Shown piece after piece: positions 6,728 through 15,740 of a stretch of 64,000 bases of DNA. Source of the DNA: Actinokineospora pegani (GTDB lineage: Bacteria; Actinomycetota; Actinomycetes; Mycobacteriales; Pseudonocardiaceae). The stretch is from positions 44,149-108,148 of the forward strand of contig NZ_WHOL01000036.1 in assembly GCF_009745975.1 (NCBI RefSeq), in the 5' to 3' direction. The notes beneath the pieces were generated by a model. That model was given only the letters and a program-made list of their open reading frames with translations. It made no database searches and had not been told where the DNA came from. The translations under genes were made by a program, and so were the position numbers. Position 1 is the first letter of the stretch. Each line of letters begins with the position of its first letter.

Positions 6728-9165
6728 CGCGCGGCTCCCGGGTCGAGGTCTTCCAGCACGGCCGCGCCCGGGCCGCCGGCGGTGGGGGGCACGTTCGGGT
6801 CCGTCGGCGCCGACGCGGTGGTGGTCGGGGCCGCCGAGGGCCCGGTGCCCGCCTCGAGCCTGCGGAGGGCGGCCGCGGCGGTCTTGAACAGGGGTTGCTT
6901 GGACACGGGGTCCCAGTCGGTGCGGGTCAGCTCGTTGGCCGCCCGGTCGCGCGCGCGTTCGGGGTCGGCGTCCCAGTACCCGTAGTGGAAGGGCAGGAAC
7001 AGCACGCCCGGCCGGATGTCGCAGACCCGGACGTGGGCGCGCACCGCCGCCCGGGGCGTTCTGACCTCCACCAGGTCGCCCTCGGCGATGCCGTTGGCCT
7101 CGGCGTCCGCGGTCGAGACCTCCAGCCAGACCTCGCGCGCCGCGGCTCGCAGGTGCTTGCTGCGACCGGTCTTCGTGCGGGTGTGGAAGTGGTAGAGGGT
7201 GCGCCCGGTGATGAGCGCGAAGGGGAACTCCTCGTCGGGGGCCTCGTGCGGTGGGACGAACTCGGCCGCCTTGATCATCGCCTTGCCCTCGGGGTTCATC
7301 GCCCGGTAGGCCGAGGGTTCCACCGGGGCGCCGGTGACCAGGTCGCGGCCGTAGCTCTCGCAGTCGTCCGGGTGGGCGTGGAAGGCGCCGTCGGCGTAGA
7401 GGCGTTCGGTGCCGTCCGGGGACGCCTCGGTGCACGGCCACTGCACGCCGCCCCGCTCGGCCAGCAGGGCGTAGGACAGCCCGGTCTGGTCGCAGGGCCT
7501 GCCCGCGCTGGCCCGCTGCCACGCCTGGAACGCCGACTCCGGGTCGTGCCAGGGCGGGAACGGGGCGCCGTCGCGGTCGCGGAAGTCCATCCGCCGGGCG
7601 TAGTCCAGGAGGATGTCGAGATCGGGGCGGGCCTGGCCGGGTGGGTCCACGGCCTTGCCGGAGTAGTGGACCGTGCGGTCGGTGTTGGTGAACGTGCCCG
7701 TCTTCTCGCCCCAGGCGGCGGCGGGCAGCACCACGTCGGCCAGCTCCGCGGTCTCGGTGCGGTAGATGTCCTGCACGACGAGGAACAACCGCTCCTGGGA
7801 CAGGATGGACCGGACGCGGCGCAGCTCGGGCAGCGACACCGCGGGGTTGGTCGCGCTGACCCACAGCATCCGCATGGTGCCGTTCTCGGCGTAGCGCAGC
7901 ATCTGCATCAGGTGCGTCGGCGGCGAGAAGTGGGGGATGCCGTCGATGTTCCACAGCCGGGTCAGCTCGGTGACGTGGGCGTCGTTGGCCCAGTTGCGAA
8001 ACCCCGTCAGGTCGCCGTCCGCGCCGCACTCGCGGGTGTTCTGGGCGGTGGGCTGCCCGTTCATCTGCAGGACCCCGGCGCCGGGCTTGCCGATCATCCC
8101 GCGCACCAGGTGCAGGTTGTTCACCTGCACGGCGGCGGCGGTGGCCTGGTTCGACTGGTAGAAGCCCTGCAGGACGGTGGACATCAGGCGCCGCGCGCGG
8201 CCGACGAGTGCCGCGGCGTCGCGGATGTCCCCGGCGGCGACTCCGCAGACCTGCGCGGCCCGCTCGGGTGTCCACTGGCGGACCTGCTCGACCAGCCCGT
8301 CGAACCCGACCGTGCACCGGTCGATGTAGTCGTGGTCGAGGTGGTCGTTCGCGATCACCTCGTGCAGGATCGCGTTCATCAGCGCCACGTTGGTGCCCGG
8401 CAGCGGTGCCAGGTGGACTGTCGCGGCGCGGGCCACCGGCGTGTTCCGGGGGTCGACGCACAGCAGCCGCGGCGGGTTCGGGCCCGCGAGCCGGTCGAGC
8501 ACCCGGCTCCAGAGCACGGCCTGCGTCTCGGCGGCGTTGTGCCCGAACAGGGCGATCACGTCGGCGTGGTCGACGTCGGCGTAGGAGCCGGGCTGGCCGT
8601 CGCAGCCGAAGGACTCCTTGAGCGCGGCCGCCGCCGTGGCCGTGCACAGCCGGGTGTTGCCGTCGAGGTGGCTGGTGCCGATCGCGCCGTGCGCGATCGC
8701 GGCCAGGGTGTAGTACTCCTCGGCGAACAGTTGTCCGCTGGTGTAGAAGCCGACCGCGCTGGGCCCCTGCTCGTCCAGCAGTTCCTTGCTGCGGTCCACG
8801 ACCAGGGACATCGCCTCCTCCCAGCTCGCGGGCGCCAGTTCGCCGTCGCGGCGGACCAGCGGGGTCGTCAGCCGGTCGCGGGAGGAGGTGGCGTCCCAGC
8901 CGAACAGGTCCTTCGGGTCCAGCCTGCCGTGGTTGACCCGGTCGTCGGCCCGGCCCCGGACGCCGACCACCCGCCCGTCCTTGACCGCGAGGTCCATGCC
9001 GTCCCCGTTGGAGTGCAGCACCGAGGCCGTGGGCACCCACCGGTCCACGTCGTCGGCGGTGACGCCGTCCACGAACCGGGAGTCCACCCGCACCGGCCAC
9101 ACCTCACCCGGCCCGTACGGCGCCCTCGTCCCCCACGGCTCGGCGATCCCATCGCGGCTCGGCAT
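6724..9165 (-). CDS. Molybdopterin oxidoreductase (nitrate reductase/formate dehydrogenase-like) without Fe-S cysteines
   Basis: This enzyme has 813 residues. ATG 9165 has a strong ribosome site (gggaggag); the frame is open to 9231. It follows the bis-MGD oxidoreductase plan: N-terminal segment, central Molybdopterin domain (LFGHNAAETQAVLWSRV, GMIGKPGAGVLQMNGQPTAQ, DVVLPAAAWGEKTGTFTN) and C-terminal molydop-binding domain (ALITGRTLYHFHTRTKTGRS, LFLPFHYGYWD). A cysteine in the usual Mo-ligand position (Cys174 in NTRLCTATA) is present. The N-terminal [4Fe-4S] motif is gone: the C-x2-C-x3-C stretch reads SVLHSNGDGMD (48-58) and the fourth site reads RLDPKD (81-86). There is no Tat signal, so it is probably cytoplasmic. 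The substrate is unknown; 'nitrate reductase' would be over-annotation. Confidence 0.85.
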   Translation of the reverse strand: MPSRDGIAEPWGTRAPYGPGEVWPVRVDSRFVDGVTADDVDRWVPTASVLHSNGDGMDLAVKDGRVVGVRGRADDRVNHGRLDPKDLFGWDATSSRDRLTTPLVRRDGELAPASWEEAMSLVVDRSKELLDEQGPSAVGFYTSGQLFAEEYYTLAAIAHGAIGTSHLDGNTRLCTATAAAALKESFGCDGQPGSYADVDHADVIALFGHNAAETQAVLWSRVLDRLAGPNPPRLLCVDPRNTPVARAATVHLAPLPGTNVALMNAILHEVIANDHLDHDYIDRCTVGFDGLVEQVRQWTPERAAQVCGVAAGDIRDAAALVGRARRLMSTVLQGFYQSNQATAAAVQVNNLHLVRGMIGKPGAGVLQMNGQPTAQNTRECGADGDLTGFRNWANDAHVTELTRLWNIDGIPHFSPPTHLMQMLRYAENGTMRMLWVSATNPAVSLPELRRVRSILSQERLFLVVQDIYRTETAELADVVLPAAAWGEKTGTFTNTDRTVHYSGKAVDPPGQARPDLDILLDYARRMDFRDRDGAPFPPWHDPESAFQAWQRASAGRPCDQTGLSYALLAERGGVQWPCTEASPDGTERLYADGAFHAHPDDCESYGRDLVTGAPVEPSAYRAMNPEGKAMIKAAEFVPPHEAPDEEFPFALITGRTLYHFHTRTKTGRSKHLRAAAREVWLEVSTADAEANGIAEGDLVEVRTPRAAVRAHVRVCDIRPGVLFLPFHYGYWDADPERARDRAANELTRTDWDPVSKQPLFKTAAAALRRLEAGTGPSAAPTTTASAPTDPNVPPTAGGPGAAVLEDLDPGAAR

Positions 9166-9296
9166 CGGACTCCTCCCGTGTCCGGCACGCCATACCCAGC
9201 CGCCCACGGGACAAACCAGCCGAGCGGGCAATCAGCCCGAGTGCCACACCTGGGCACGCGCCACCCGGGTCTGGTGCGGGTCGCCGCAAAGGTTTG

Positions 9297-10295
9297 CTAC
9301 ACGCTCTGCCCTGCGGTTGCCGCTCCGGCCGCTTTCCTGTGCCGCGACAACGCCACGCGCACGCGCCACAGGGCGATCAGGATGCCCGCCAGCAGGAGCG
9401 CGGCGCCCAGCGCACTCCACGGCACGGCCCACACCGTGGTCTCCCCCTGCGCCGCGTCCACCGACCCCGTCAGCGGTTGGTCACCCGACGCGACGGGCTC
9501 GGCCCCGGCCTGGACCGTGAGCGGGCCCAGGGGCCACACGCCAGTGAGGGTGCGGGTGAGCGTGACGGCGTTGCCCGGGAGCAGTTCGGGGAGAGCGTCG
9601 CCGGTCCAGGAGACCTCGCCGAGGCCGAAGGGGCCGCGCACGCGGGCCGAGGGGCGCACGGCGACGCGGATGTTGCCGGTGTTGACGACCGTCCAGGTGA
9701 GATCGACCTCGCCGGCCCCCGCCGGGTTGGCGGTGCCCCGGTAGGACGCCGAGGGCGGGTCGACGCGCAGGCTCGGGGTCACCACACCCGCGACGCGGGC
9801 GTAGAGGCGGGCGCCCACCCGCCGTTCGACCCGCACCTGGTCGCCGGTGGTGAGGGCGGCGACCACCCCGCCGACGTGGTCGCCGGGCTCGGCGTCGGGC
9901 GGGACGGTGAGCGCGAAGGGGATGACGACCGTGGAGCGCGGCGCGACGACGACCTCGGGCAGGCCGACCGCGACCCAGGCGCCGAGGGACGGGGACCGCT
10001 CGTCGCGGGCCAGCAGGTCGAAGCCGCCGGTCTCGGAGTTGACCGCGTCCGCGGCGTAGAGGTCGACCGTCAGCTCACCTTCGCCGAGGTTGCGCACGGC
10101 CACGTGGTCGTCGTAGCGCATCCCGGGTTCGACGACGTAGTCGAACCGGGCGCGCCCGTCCGGCCCGTCGGCGCCCGAGGGGGCGAGCGACCAGGTCAGC
10201 CGGTCGGGCTCGGGGGCCGGTTGCGCGGCGGCGGGGGTGGCGGGAAGGAGTGCGAGGACGGCGGTCACCGCGCACGCGGCCGACAGGGTTCTCAA
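9297..10295 (-). CDS. Secreted DUF916-like protein with C-terminal membrane anchor
   Basis: This protein has 332 residues from TTG 10295, chosen because ctggag lies six bases before it and the protein then opens with a clean signal peptide (MRTLSAACAVTAVLALLP, cleavage near AAA-QP). The frame continues to 10349. The middle is a tandem beta-sandwich of the DUF916/WxL-associated type (LGEGELTVDLYAADAVNSE, VVIPFALTVPPDAEPGDHVG). A C-terminal helix (WSALGAALLLAGILIALW) followed by RVRVALSRHRK anchors it facing outward. It follows the anchored-repeat surface proteins but is separated from them by a strong hairpin (10319-10349). It is probably a cell-surface scaffold or peptidoglycan-associated protein. 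Confidence 0.75.
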   Translation of the reverse strand: MRTLSAACAVTAVLALLPATPAAAQPAPEPDRLTWSLAPSGADGPDGRARFDYVVEPGMRYDDHVAVRNLGEGELTVDLYAADAVNSETGGFDLLARDERSPSLGAWVAVGLPEVVVAPRSTVVIPFALTVPPDAEPGDHVGGVVAALTTGDQVRVERRVGARLYARVAGVVTPSLRVDPPSASYRGTANPAGAGEVDLTWTVVNTGNIRVAVRPSARVRGPFGLGEVSWTGDALPELLPGNAVTLTRTLTGVWPLGPLTVQAGAEPVASGDQPLTGSVDAAQGETTVWAVPWSALGAALLLAGILIALWRVRVALSRHRKAAGAATAGQSV

Positions 10296-10318
10296 GGGGT
10301 GCTCCAGCTCGGGGACGG

Positions 10319-10349
10319 GTGCGGGCCCGCCACGACGGCGGGCCCGCAC
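10319..10349 (-). terminator. Hairpin between surface-repeat gene and DUF916-like gene
   Basis: A perfect 13-bp stem (gtgcgggcccgcc and its complement) with a five-base loop acgac lies 17 bases after the stop at 10366 on the minus strand. There is no U-tract. It probably ends or attenuates the anchored-repeat operon before the DUF916-like gene. Confidence 0.75.
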
Positions 10350-10365
10350 ACCTGGGTGCCCTGGA

Positions 10366-11823
10366 TCAGATGGCGGTGAGGATGACCATTGCCCGGTAGG
10401 CGCCCGGGGCGGTGTCCAGCGGGGCCTCCAGCACCAGGTCCGCGCCGAGCTGGGCGGCGCCGCGACCGGCGCCCGCGGGCGCCGTGCCGAGCTGCGACCA
10501 GGCCGACAGGCCGTTGCCGCCGGTGAGGCCGGGGGCCACCCGCGGACCCGGCGTGACCGCCTGGTTCGCCGAGGCGGACAGCACCGAGGGCATCCAGCCC
10601 AGGTGCTTGCCGCCGATCTGCTGGCCGTCGACGGTGGTGAACGCGCGCACCCGGCCGGAGGCCGTCCAGCCCGGGTTCTCCGAGCGGGTGTCGGTCACCG
10701 TGATCGGCTTGAGCGCGCCCGCCGCGGTGTAGCGGTCAGCGGCGGCGTTGAGCCGCAACGCGCCCAGGTCGACCTCGCGGTTCTCCGGGGCGACGCTGAC
10801 CGCGAGCACACCCTCCTGCGCGGACAGGGACGTGCTGATGGTCGGGCCGTTGACCGGGTCGTTGCCGTGGTCGTCGACGGCGATGACGGCCGGGGCGGAC
10901 TCGGCGATGACGCCGTGGTCGTGGTCGTACAGGACGGCCTTGACCTCCCGGCCGTTGTCCGCGGTGCGCACCACGAACCCGTACTTGGCGCTCAGCGCGC
11001 CGGGGACGACCGCCCACTCCGACTGCCCCGCGGCGCGGGTGAACCAGTGGTAGTGGTCCTCACCGGTCTCCGGGGTCTGCACCGCGGTCAGCGCCGCGAC
11101 GCCGCCCGCGTGGTAGTGGCCCGACAGGCCGCTGATCGACAGCTCGGTCGCGGGCGTGCCCGGGTCGGACGGCAGCTCCTCGCCGACGAGGAACGAGTAG
11201 GACACGGGCGGGATGGCCACCGGGGCCGCCCCGGGCGGGGTCGCGGTGGCGCTGACCGTCACCGTGTACTCGCCCTGCTCGGTGAAGCCCCAGTTCGCGT
11301 GCTCGTGGTCGGCCGCGCTGGTGAACGACTTGGGCGCGCCGTCGGCGGAGGCGAGGAAGACGGCCGGGCCCTCCTCCCCGTTCTGCCAGAGCGCGAACGC
11401 GCCCGGCCCCTGCACCGAGTCGAGGTTGTAGGTCACCGAGGTGCCCGCGGCCACGGTGGAGCTGTGGCCGAAGCCCGCGAAGACCTGGCCCGGCTGGGAG
11501 TTCTGCGGCAGCAGGTAGTAGGTCTCGCCCTGCGCCTTCCAGCCCGGCAGGGTCGCGATGGTCGCGCTGACGGTGCGGGCGGCCACCGACGGCTTGGCCT
11601 GCACCACCAGGTCGGCGGGGGCGATGGTGCCGCTCTCGGTGTGCGCGGTGAGCACGTGGGCGGAGTCCCGCACGTCGACGTAGAACAGGTCGAGGTGGCC
11701 CTCGGAGACGACCTGCCGGTCCGCCGCCTGCGCGGTGGCGACGCCTGCCAGCGGCCCGAGGGCCAGGCCGAGGGCGGTCAGGGTGGCCAGGGCGGCCTTG
11801 GATCTCATCTTGGTCGCGGTCAC
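10366..11823 (-). CDS. Secreted anchored-repeat (choice-of-anchor M, TIGR03769-type) protein
   Basis: This protein has 485 residues from GTG 11823 (aaggaaagg upstream; ATG 11808 is an alternative). It has a signal peptide ending near AQAADR. The first repeat domain has the family landmarks: VVSEGHLDLFYVDVRD at the start, YYLLPQNSQPGQVFAGFG, and the aromatic HANWGFTEQGEYTVTV block that recurs in every protein of this locus. The second half carries two Ig-like segments and DHYHWFTRAAG. There is no LPXTG-type tail or C-terminal helix, so it is probably released or held by a partner. It lies 36 bases downstream of the sortase-tagged paralogue and is likely in the same Zur-controlled transcript. 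Confidence 0.8.
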   Translation of the reverse strand: MTATKMRSKAALATLTALGLALGPLAGVATAQAADRQVVSEGHLDLFYVDVRDSAHVLTAHTESGTIAPADLVVQAKPSVAARTVSATIATLPGWKAQGETYYLLPQNSQPGQVFAGFGHSSTVAAGTSVTYNLDSVQGPGAFALWQNGEEGPAVFLASADGAPKSFTSAADHEHANWGFTEQGEYTVTVSATATPPGAAPVAIPPVSYSFLVGEELPSDPGTPATELSISGLSGHYHAGGVAALTAVQTPETGEDHYHWFTRAAGQSEWAVVPGALSAKYGFVVRTADNGREVKAVLYDHDHGVIAESAPAVIAVDDHGNDPVNGPTISTSLSAQEGVLAVSVAPENREVDLGALRLNAAADRYTAAGALKPITVTDTRSENPGWTASGRVRAFTTVDGQQIGGKHLGWMPSVLSASANQAVTPGPRVAPGLTGGNGLSAWSQLGTAPAGAGRGAAQLGADLVLEAPLDTAPGAYRAMVILTAI

Positions 11824-11859
11824 AGCGGTGTTGCCTTTCCTTGGGGGTCTTGACGCCGG

Positions 11860-14034
11860 TCAGCGTCGACGGCGGGCGGCCGACAGGGCGGCCAGGTTGG
11901 TGAGCAGGAAGCCGAGCGGGACCAGCAGGACGGCGACGACCACGAGTCCCGCGACGGCCGGGCCGTCCAACCCGGTCGCGGCCAGTCCCCCCGCGGGCAG
12001 GGCGCACTCGCCGCCGTCGGCGGTGCGGCCGACCTGCTCGGTGATCTCTTGGCCCTGGCGGGCGGCGAGCGGGTCCCCGGGTCCGACGTGGAAGGCGAGC
12101 GTGCTCGTCGAGCTGGTCTGGCGGCCGTTGACGGAGCCGCCGAAGGAGAACGCCACCGCGTAGCTGCCGGGCTGGGTGAACGCCCACACGGCGTGCACGT
12201 GCACCCCGGACTGGCCCACGGGGACCGTGGTCGACCGGGGGAACCCCTCGGTGGTCCCGAAGTACCGCTCGCCCACGCCACCGAACGGGTCCTGGCCGTA
12301 GACCGCGAGCCGCCCCGGTCCCTCGACGCTCTCCAGGGTCATCGTGATGTCGCCGCTGACTCCCGACAGGACGGACGGGTGCTGCGTGTTCCACCCCAGC
12401 CAGGGGATGCCGGAGCGCTGCGTGAGCGGCACGGTCCACACCGGACCACCACCGAGGAAGTCGAGCCCGGAGCCCGCGGGCGGGGTCGCGCGGGCGGAGT
12501 CGTCGAGGTGGAAGACGTAGCCGCCGGGGTCGCGGTAGGCGGGAGCGCCCTGCCGGTCGTCCTTGACCCTGGCCGAGAGCGCGCCGCCCTCGACCACGGG
12601 GCCGTAGTCGAAGTGGCCGTCGGTGACGACCTCGACCTCGCCGGGCGCGACCGTCCGGGTGACCGCGGTGGGCACGCAGGTCGGCGCCGCGGCGGCTGGG
12701 GCGGTGGGGCCGGTGGGATTCGGTGCGGGCGGGGCCGACGGGGCCGGGGCCGGCGGGACCGGTGATGGCGTCGGCTGGGTGGTGGGCGGCTGGGTCGCGG
12801 TGATCGACAGGGTGACCGGTCGCGCGGAGGCCACCACCGCACCCTGCGGATCGCGCAGGTGGAAGCCCAGCGCGGCGCCGTGCAGCTCGCTGGTCGCGGC
12901 CAGGGAGAGGGTCGGGCCCTCGCCCCGGGCGGTGTCGGCGCCGCCCACGCGCGTCCACCAGGAGACGGTGTGATCGGGCCGGTCCGGGGTGACCAGGGCG
13001 GTCGCGGTGATGGGCTCGCCCGGCGCGTAGCCGTCGCGGACCCCGGTCACCACGACACCCGCCGGGGCGGCGGGGTTGGCGACCGCCGAGGACCGCGACG
13101 CCGCGACCAGGTCGCCGACCGCCGGGACGAAGCGCGCGGTGAAGGCCAGCGCCTCCGCGTCGACCGGGTGCGCCAGCGTCGCGGAACCGCCGTCCAGTGC
13201 CGCGTGGCCGACCACCTCGTCGCGCGCGGCGCTGTGCCGGGTGAACTCCACCCAGCCGCGCGGCGCTCCCCCGTCGAGGTGCTCCGGCCCGCCGCTGACG
13301 GTGCTGGTCAGCGCCCCGGTGTCACTGATGGACAGCGTTGTCGTCGTGGGCGCGGCGACGCGGGGGCCGACCGCGACCGTGTACCGGGTCGGCGGCGAGG
13401 CCAGGGGGGCGCCGGACGCGGAGGTGGCCGACGCCTGGAACTCCAGCTCGTAGACGCCGGGGGCGGTGAAGGCCCAGTTGGCGTGCGCGTGGGTCGGGAC
13501 GGCGACGCGGGCCGTGCGCACGGCGGTGTCGTGGGAGCTGAACACGCGCTCCGGGCCGTCCGTCCCGGAGGTGTAGACCTCGACCCGGCCGGGCCCGCGG
13601 GCCGAGCGCAGCGTGAGGTCGAGGGCGTCCCCGGCGAGGGCCCCGCGCGGGACGGCCTCGGTGTTCCACCCCGCCCAGAGCACGCCCGGCTGCGACGTCT
13701 GCGGGACGACGTGGATCGGCGTCCCCCCTGGCACACCGAGGAACCCGTAGGCGGGGGACGAGGGCGCGGGTCGCCGGGCGGCGTCGGTGACGTTGACCGT
13801 CGTGGCCGCCGGGTCGAACCCGCCCGCGTCGGTCGTGCCCGCGACGACAAGCCCGCCGTCCGCCCACAGCACGCTGACCAGGTCGGTGTGTCCACTCGCG
13901 ACGAGCTGTCGGGACGGGGGCACGGGAGCCGGTCCGCCCGCGGCCCAGGCGAGCGGGGCGGCCATGACCGCGGACAGCGCCGCCACCGCCGCCAGCGCGA
14001 CCACATTCCGCAGGTCACGTGCGCGAATCCGCAT
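11860..14034 (-). CDS. Sortase-tagged anchored-repeat surface protein (ABC-transporter-associated repeat protein)
   Basis: This protein has 724 residues; ATG 14034 has aagggggaaag upstream. Signal peptide residues 1-31 (cleavage near AWA-AG). It carries two copies of the actinobacterial surface repeat, each opening with a GHTDL/GHFDYG strand and containing H-A-N/H-A-V-W-A/F-F-T-x-P-G (HAHANWAFTAPGVYEL and HVHAVWAFTQPGSYAV). These are separated by Ig-like domains and a Pro/Thr/Ala linker (residues about 425-465). The C-terminus is a sorting signal: LAATG, a hydrophobic helix, then ARRRR; LAxTG is the class E sortase consensus of actinobacteria. Histidine pairs in the repeats suggest metal binding at the wall. 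A Zur-like box lies 43-57 bases upstream of the start. Confidence 0.85.
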   Translation of the reverse strand: MRIRARDLRNVVALAAVAALSAVMAAPLAWAAGGPAPVPPSRQLVASGHTDLVSVLWADGGLVVAGTTDAGGFDPAATTVNVTDAARRPAPSSPAYGFLGVPGGTPIHVVPQTSQPGVLWAGWNTEAVPRGALAGDALDLTLRSARGPGRVEVYTSGTDGPERVFSSHDTAVRTARVAVPTHAHANWAFTAPGVYELEFQASATSASGAPLASPPTRYTVAVGPRVAAPTTTTLSISDTGALTSTVSGGPEHLDGGAPRGWVEFTRHSAARDEVVGHAALDGGSATLAHPVDAEALAFTARFVPAVGDLVAASRSSAVANPAAPAGVVVTGVRDGYAPGEPITATALVTPDRPDHTVSWWTRVGGADTARGEGPTLSLAATSELHGAALGFHLRDPQGAVVASARPVTLSITATQPPTTQPTPSPVPPAPAPSAPPAPNPTGPTAPAAAAPTCVPTAVTRTVAPGEVEVVTDGHFDYGPVVEGGALSARVKDDRQGAPAYRDPGGYVFHLDDSARATPPAGSGLDFLGGGPVWTVPLTQRSGIPWLGWNTQHPSVLSGVSGDITMTLESVEGPGRLAVYGQDPFGGVGERYFGTTEGFPRSTTVPVGQSGVHVHAVWAFTQPGSYAVAFSFGGSVNGRQTSSTSTLAFHVGPGDPLAARQGQEITEQVGRTADGGECALPAGGLAATGLDGPAVAGLVVVAVLLVPLGFLLTNLAALSAARRRR

Positions 14035-14076
14035 CTTTCCCCCTTCTGGAACGTTTCGGACTCAACCTAAAACAAA

Positions 14077-14091
14077 GGATTATCATTTTCA
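14077..14091 (-). promoter_or_regulatory. Zur-like operator upstream of the surface-protein operon
   Basis: On the minus strand this reads TGAAAATGATAATCC, matching 12 of 15 positions of the actinobacterial Zur box as I recall it (TGAAAATGATTTTCA). It sits in an AT-rich patch of otherwise GC-rich DNA, 43-57 bases upstream of ATG 14034, where it would cover a promoter. A sister site lies upstream of the transporter operon at 18224-18238. It predicts repression when zinc is sufficient. Confidence 0.7.
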
Positions 14092-14124
14092 ATAACTGGG
14101 CAGAGCTCTCCCGAGTGGAGCCGG

Positions 14125-14997
14125 TCACCACACCGCCGGGACCCGGCGGCGGACCAGCCCGCGGGCGAGCAGCCCGTGCCTGGGCGCCAGCACCCACGCG
14201 GTGAGGAACACCGCGGTGAGGACGAGGACGATGGTGCCGCCGGTCGGGAAGTCCCACGACCACGAGACGTAGAGGCCCACCAGCGCGCACAGCCCGCCGA
14301 CGACCGGGGCCAGCAGCATCATGACGCCGAGCCGGTCGGTCAGCAGCCGGGCGGTGGCCGCCGGGGTGACCAGCAGGGCCAGGACCAGGATGTTGCCGAT
14401 GGTCTGCACGGAGATCACCACCGCGAGGGTCACCAGGACGTAGAGCACGACGTCGAGCCAGAACACCCGCAGGCCGGTCGCGCGGGCCATCTCGCGGTCG
14501 AGGGTGACCGCGACGAACTCCTTGTGCAGCAGGAAGACCAGGCCCAGGACCACGACACCGGTCACCGCGACGGTGAGCAGGTCCTCGTCGGGGATGCCGG
14601 TGATGGAGCCGAACAGGAACTGCTGCAGCGAGCCCGCGTAGCCCGGCGCCCGGGAGATGACCACGATGCCCAGGGCGAAGGCGGCCACGAAGAACACGCC
14701 GATGACCGAGTCCTCGCGCAGCCTGCGGTTCTGGGAGAACACCGCGACGAGCACGGCGGTCAGCACGCCCGCGACCGTGCCGCCGAGGATGAGGTTGCCC
14801 GAGACCGCGAAGGCGACGGCCAGGCCGGGGAACACCGCGTGGGCGACGGCGTCGCCGATGAACGCCATGCCGCGCAGGACCACGTAGCAGCCGACCACCC
14901 CGCACACGACCGAGGACATGACGGCGACCAGCAGGGCCTTGGGCAGGAACGCCAGGTCGGGGTTGAGCAGGTCGTGCAGGAACTCGACCGGGGACAT
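14125..14997 (-). CDS. Anchored repeat-type ABC transporter, permease subunit (Zn/Mn family)
   Basis: This protein has 290 residues with about eight transmembrane helices in the ABC-3 (ZnuB/MntB) pattern: LLVAVMSSVVCGVVGCYVVL, then RGMAFIGDAVAHAVFPGLA, the conserved AFIGDA/HAVFPG cytoplasmic loop of metal permeases. The ATG at 14997 overlaps the stop of the ATPase gene (ATGA). It forms the membrane channel for the metal captured by the lipoprotein encoded at the head of the operon. It is the last gene of the transporter operon; the divided layout relative to 14034 gives each operon its own Zur box. Confidence 0.9.
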   Translation of the reverse strand: MSPVEFLHDLLNPDLAFLPKALLVAVMSSVVCGVVGCYVVLRGMAFIGDAVAHAVFPGLAVAFAVSGNLILGGTVAGVLTAVLVAVFSQNRRLREDSVIGVFFVAAFALGIVVISRAPGYAGSLQQFLFGSITGIPDEDLLTVAVTGVVVLGLVFLLHKEFVAVTLDREMARATGLRVFWLDVVLYVLVTLAVVISVQTIGNILVLALLVTPAATARLLTDRLGVMMLLAPVVGGLCALVGLYVSWSWDFPTGGTIVLVLTAVFLTAWVLAPRHGLLARGLVRRRVPAVW

Positions 14998-15740
14998 CAG
15001 CCCGCCTTGAGGATCTTGAGCAGCGGGCTGCGCTCGCTGACGCCGAAGGTGTCCATCCACAGCCGCTCGTCGCGCAGCTCCGCGGGCGCGCCCGCGCCGA
15101 CGACCGTCCGGTTGAGCAGGACCAGGCGGTCGCAGGTGTGCAGCGCGCCCGCGAGGTCGTGGGTCGTGGTCAGCACCGCGTGCCCCGCACCGGCCAGCTC
15201 CAGCAGCAGGTCCGACAGCAGCTCCTGGGTGGGCATGTCGAGGCCGGTGAACGGCTCGTCGAGCAGCAGCACCGACGGCCGCAGGGCCAGGGCGCGGGCG
15301 AGCAGGACGCGCTGGCGCTGGCCGCCGGACAGCTCGCCGACCGGGCGGGTCCGCAGCTCGCCCATCCGCACCCGGTCCAGCGCCCGCGCGACCGCGCGCC
15401 AGTCGTCCGCGCGCGGCCCGCGGAACAGGCCGAGGTGGCCCGTGCGGCCGGTCATCACCACGTCCTGGACCGAGATGGGGAAGTCCCAGGCGAACTCGTG
15501 GCGCTGCGGCACGTACCCCAGGCCGGCCCGGCCGCGCCGCAGCGGCTCGCCGTCGACGGAGAACTCTCCCCCGCTGGGCCGCAGCAGGCCCATGACGGCG
15601 CGCAGCAGCGTGGTCTTGCCCGCCCCGTTCGGCCCGACCAGCCCGACGAACTCCCCCTTGTCCACGACGAGGTCGACGTCGGTCAGCACCCGTCGTCCGC
15701 CGAGGTCCACGGTCAGCCCGGTGACCCGCAAGGCGCTCAT
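14997..15740 (-). CDS. Anchored repeat-type ABC transporter, ATP-binding subunit (Zn/Mn family)
   Basis: This ATPase has 247 residues and starts at ATG 15740 inside the stop of the preceding gene. It has Walker A VGPNGAGKTTLL, Q-loop GYVPQRHEF, signature ELSGGQRQRVLLARAL, Walker B VLLLDEPFTGLD and switch His LTTTHDL. WDFPISVQDVVMTGR is the usual ZnuC/MntA-like segment. The C-terminal tail (WMDTFGVSERSPLLKILKAG) is characteristic of this anchored-repeat subgroup as far as I recall. It drives import through the permease at 14125-14997. Confidence 0.92.
   Translation of the reverse strand: MSALRVTGLTVDLGGRRVLTDVDLVVDKGEFVGLVGPNGAGKTTLLRAVMGLLRPSGGEFSVDGEPLRRGRAGLGYVPQRHEFAWDFPISVQDVVMTGRTGHLGLFRGPRADDWRAVARALDRVRMGELRTRPVGELSGGQRQRVLLARALALRPSVLLLDEPFTGLDMPTQELLSDLLLELAGAGHAVLTTTHDLAGALHTCDRLVLLNRTVVGAGAPAELRDERLWMDTFGVSERSPLLKILKAG

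Noticed and set aside
6724..9165. Annotating the molybdoenzyme as assimilatory nitrate reductase
   Set aside because: The Fe-S cysteines essential to that enzyme class are absent and no nitrite reductase or nitrate transporter gene is nearby.
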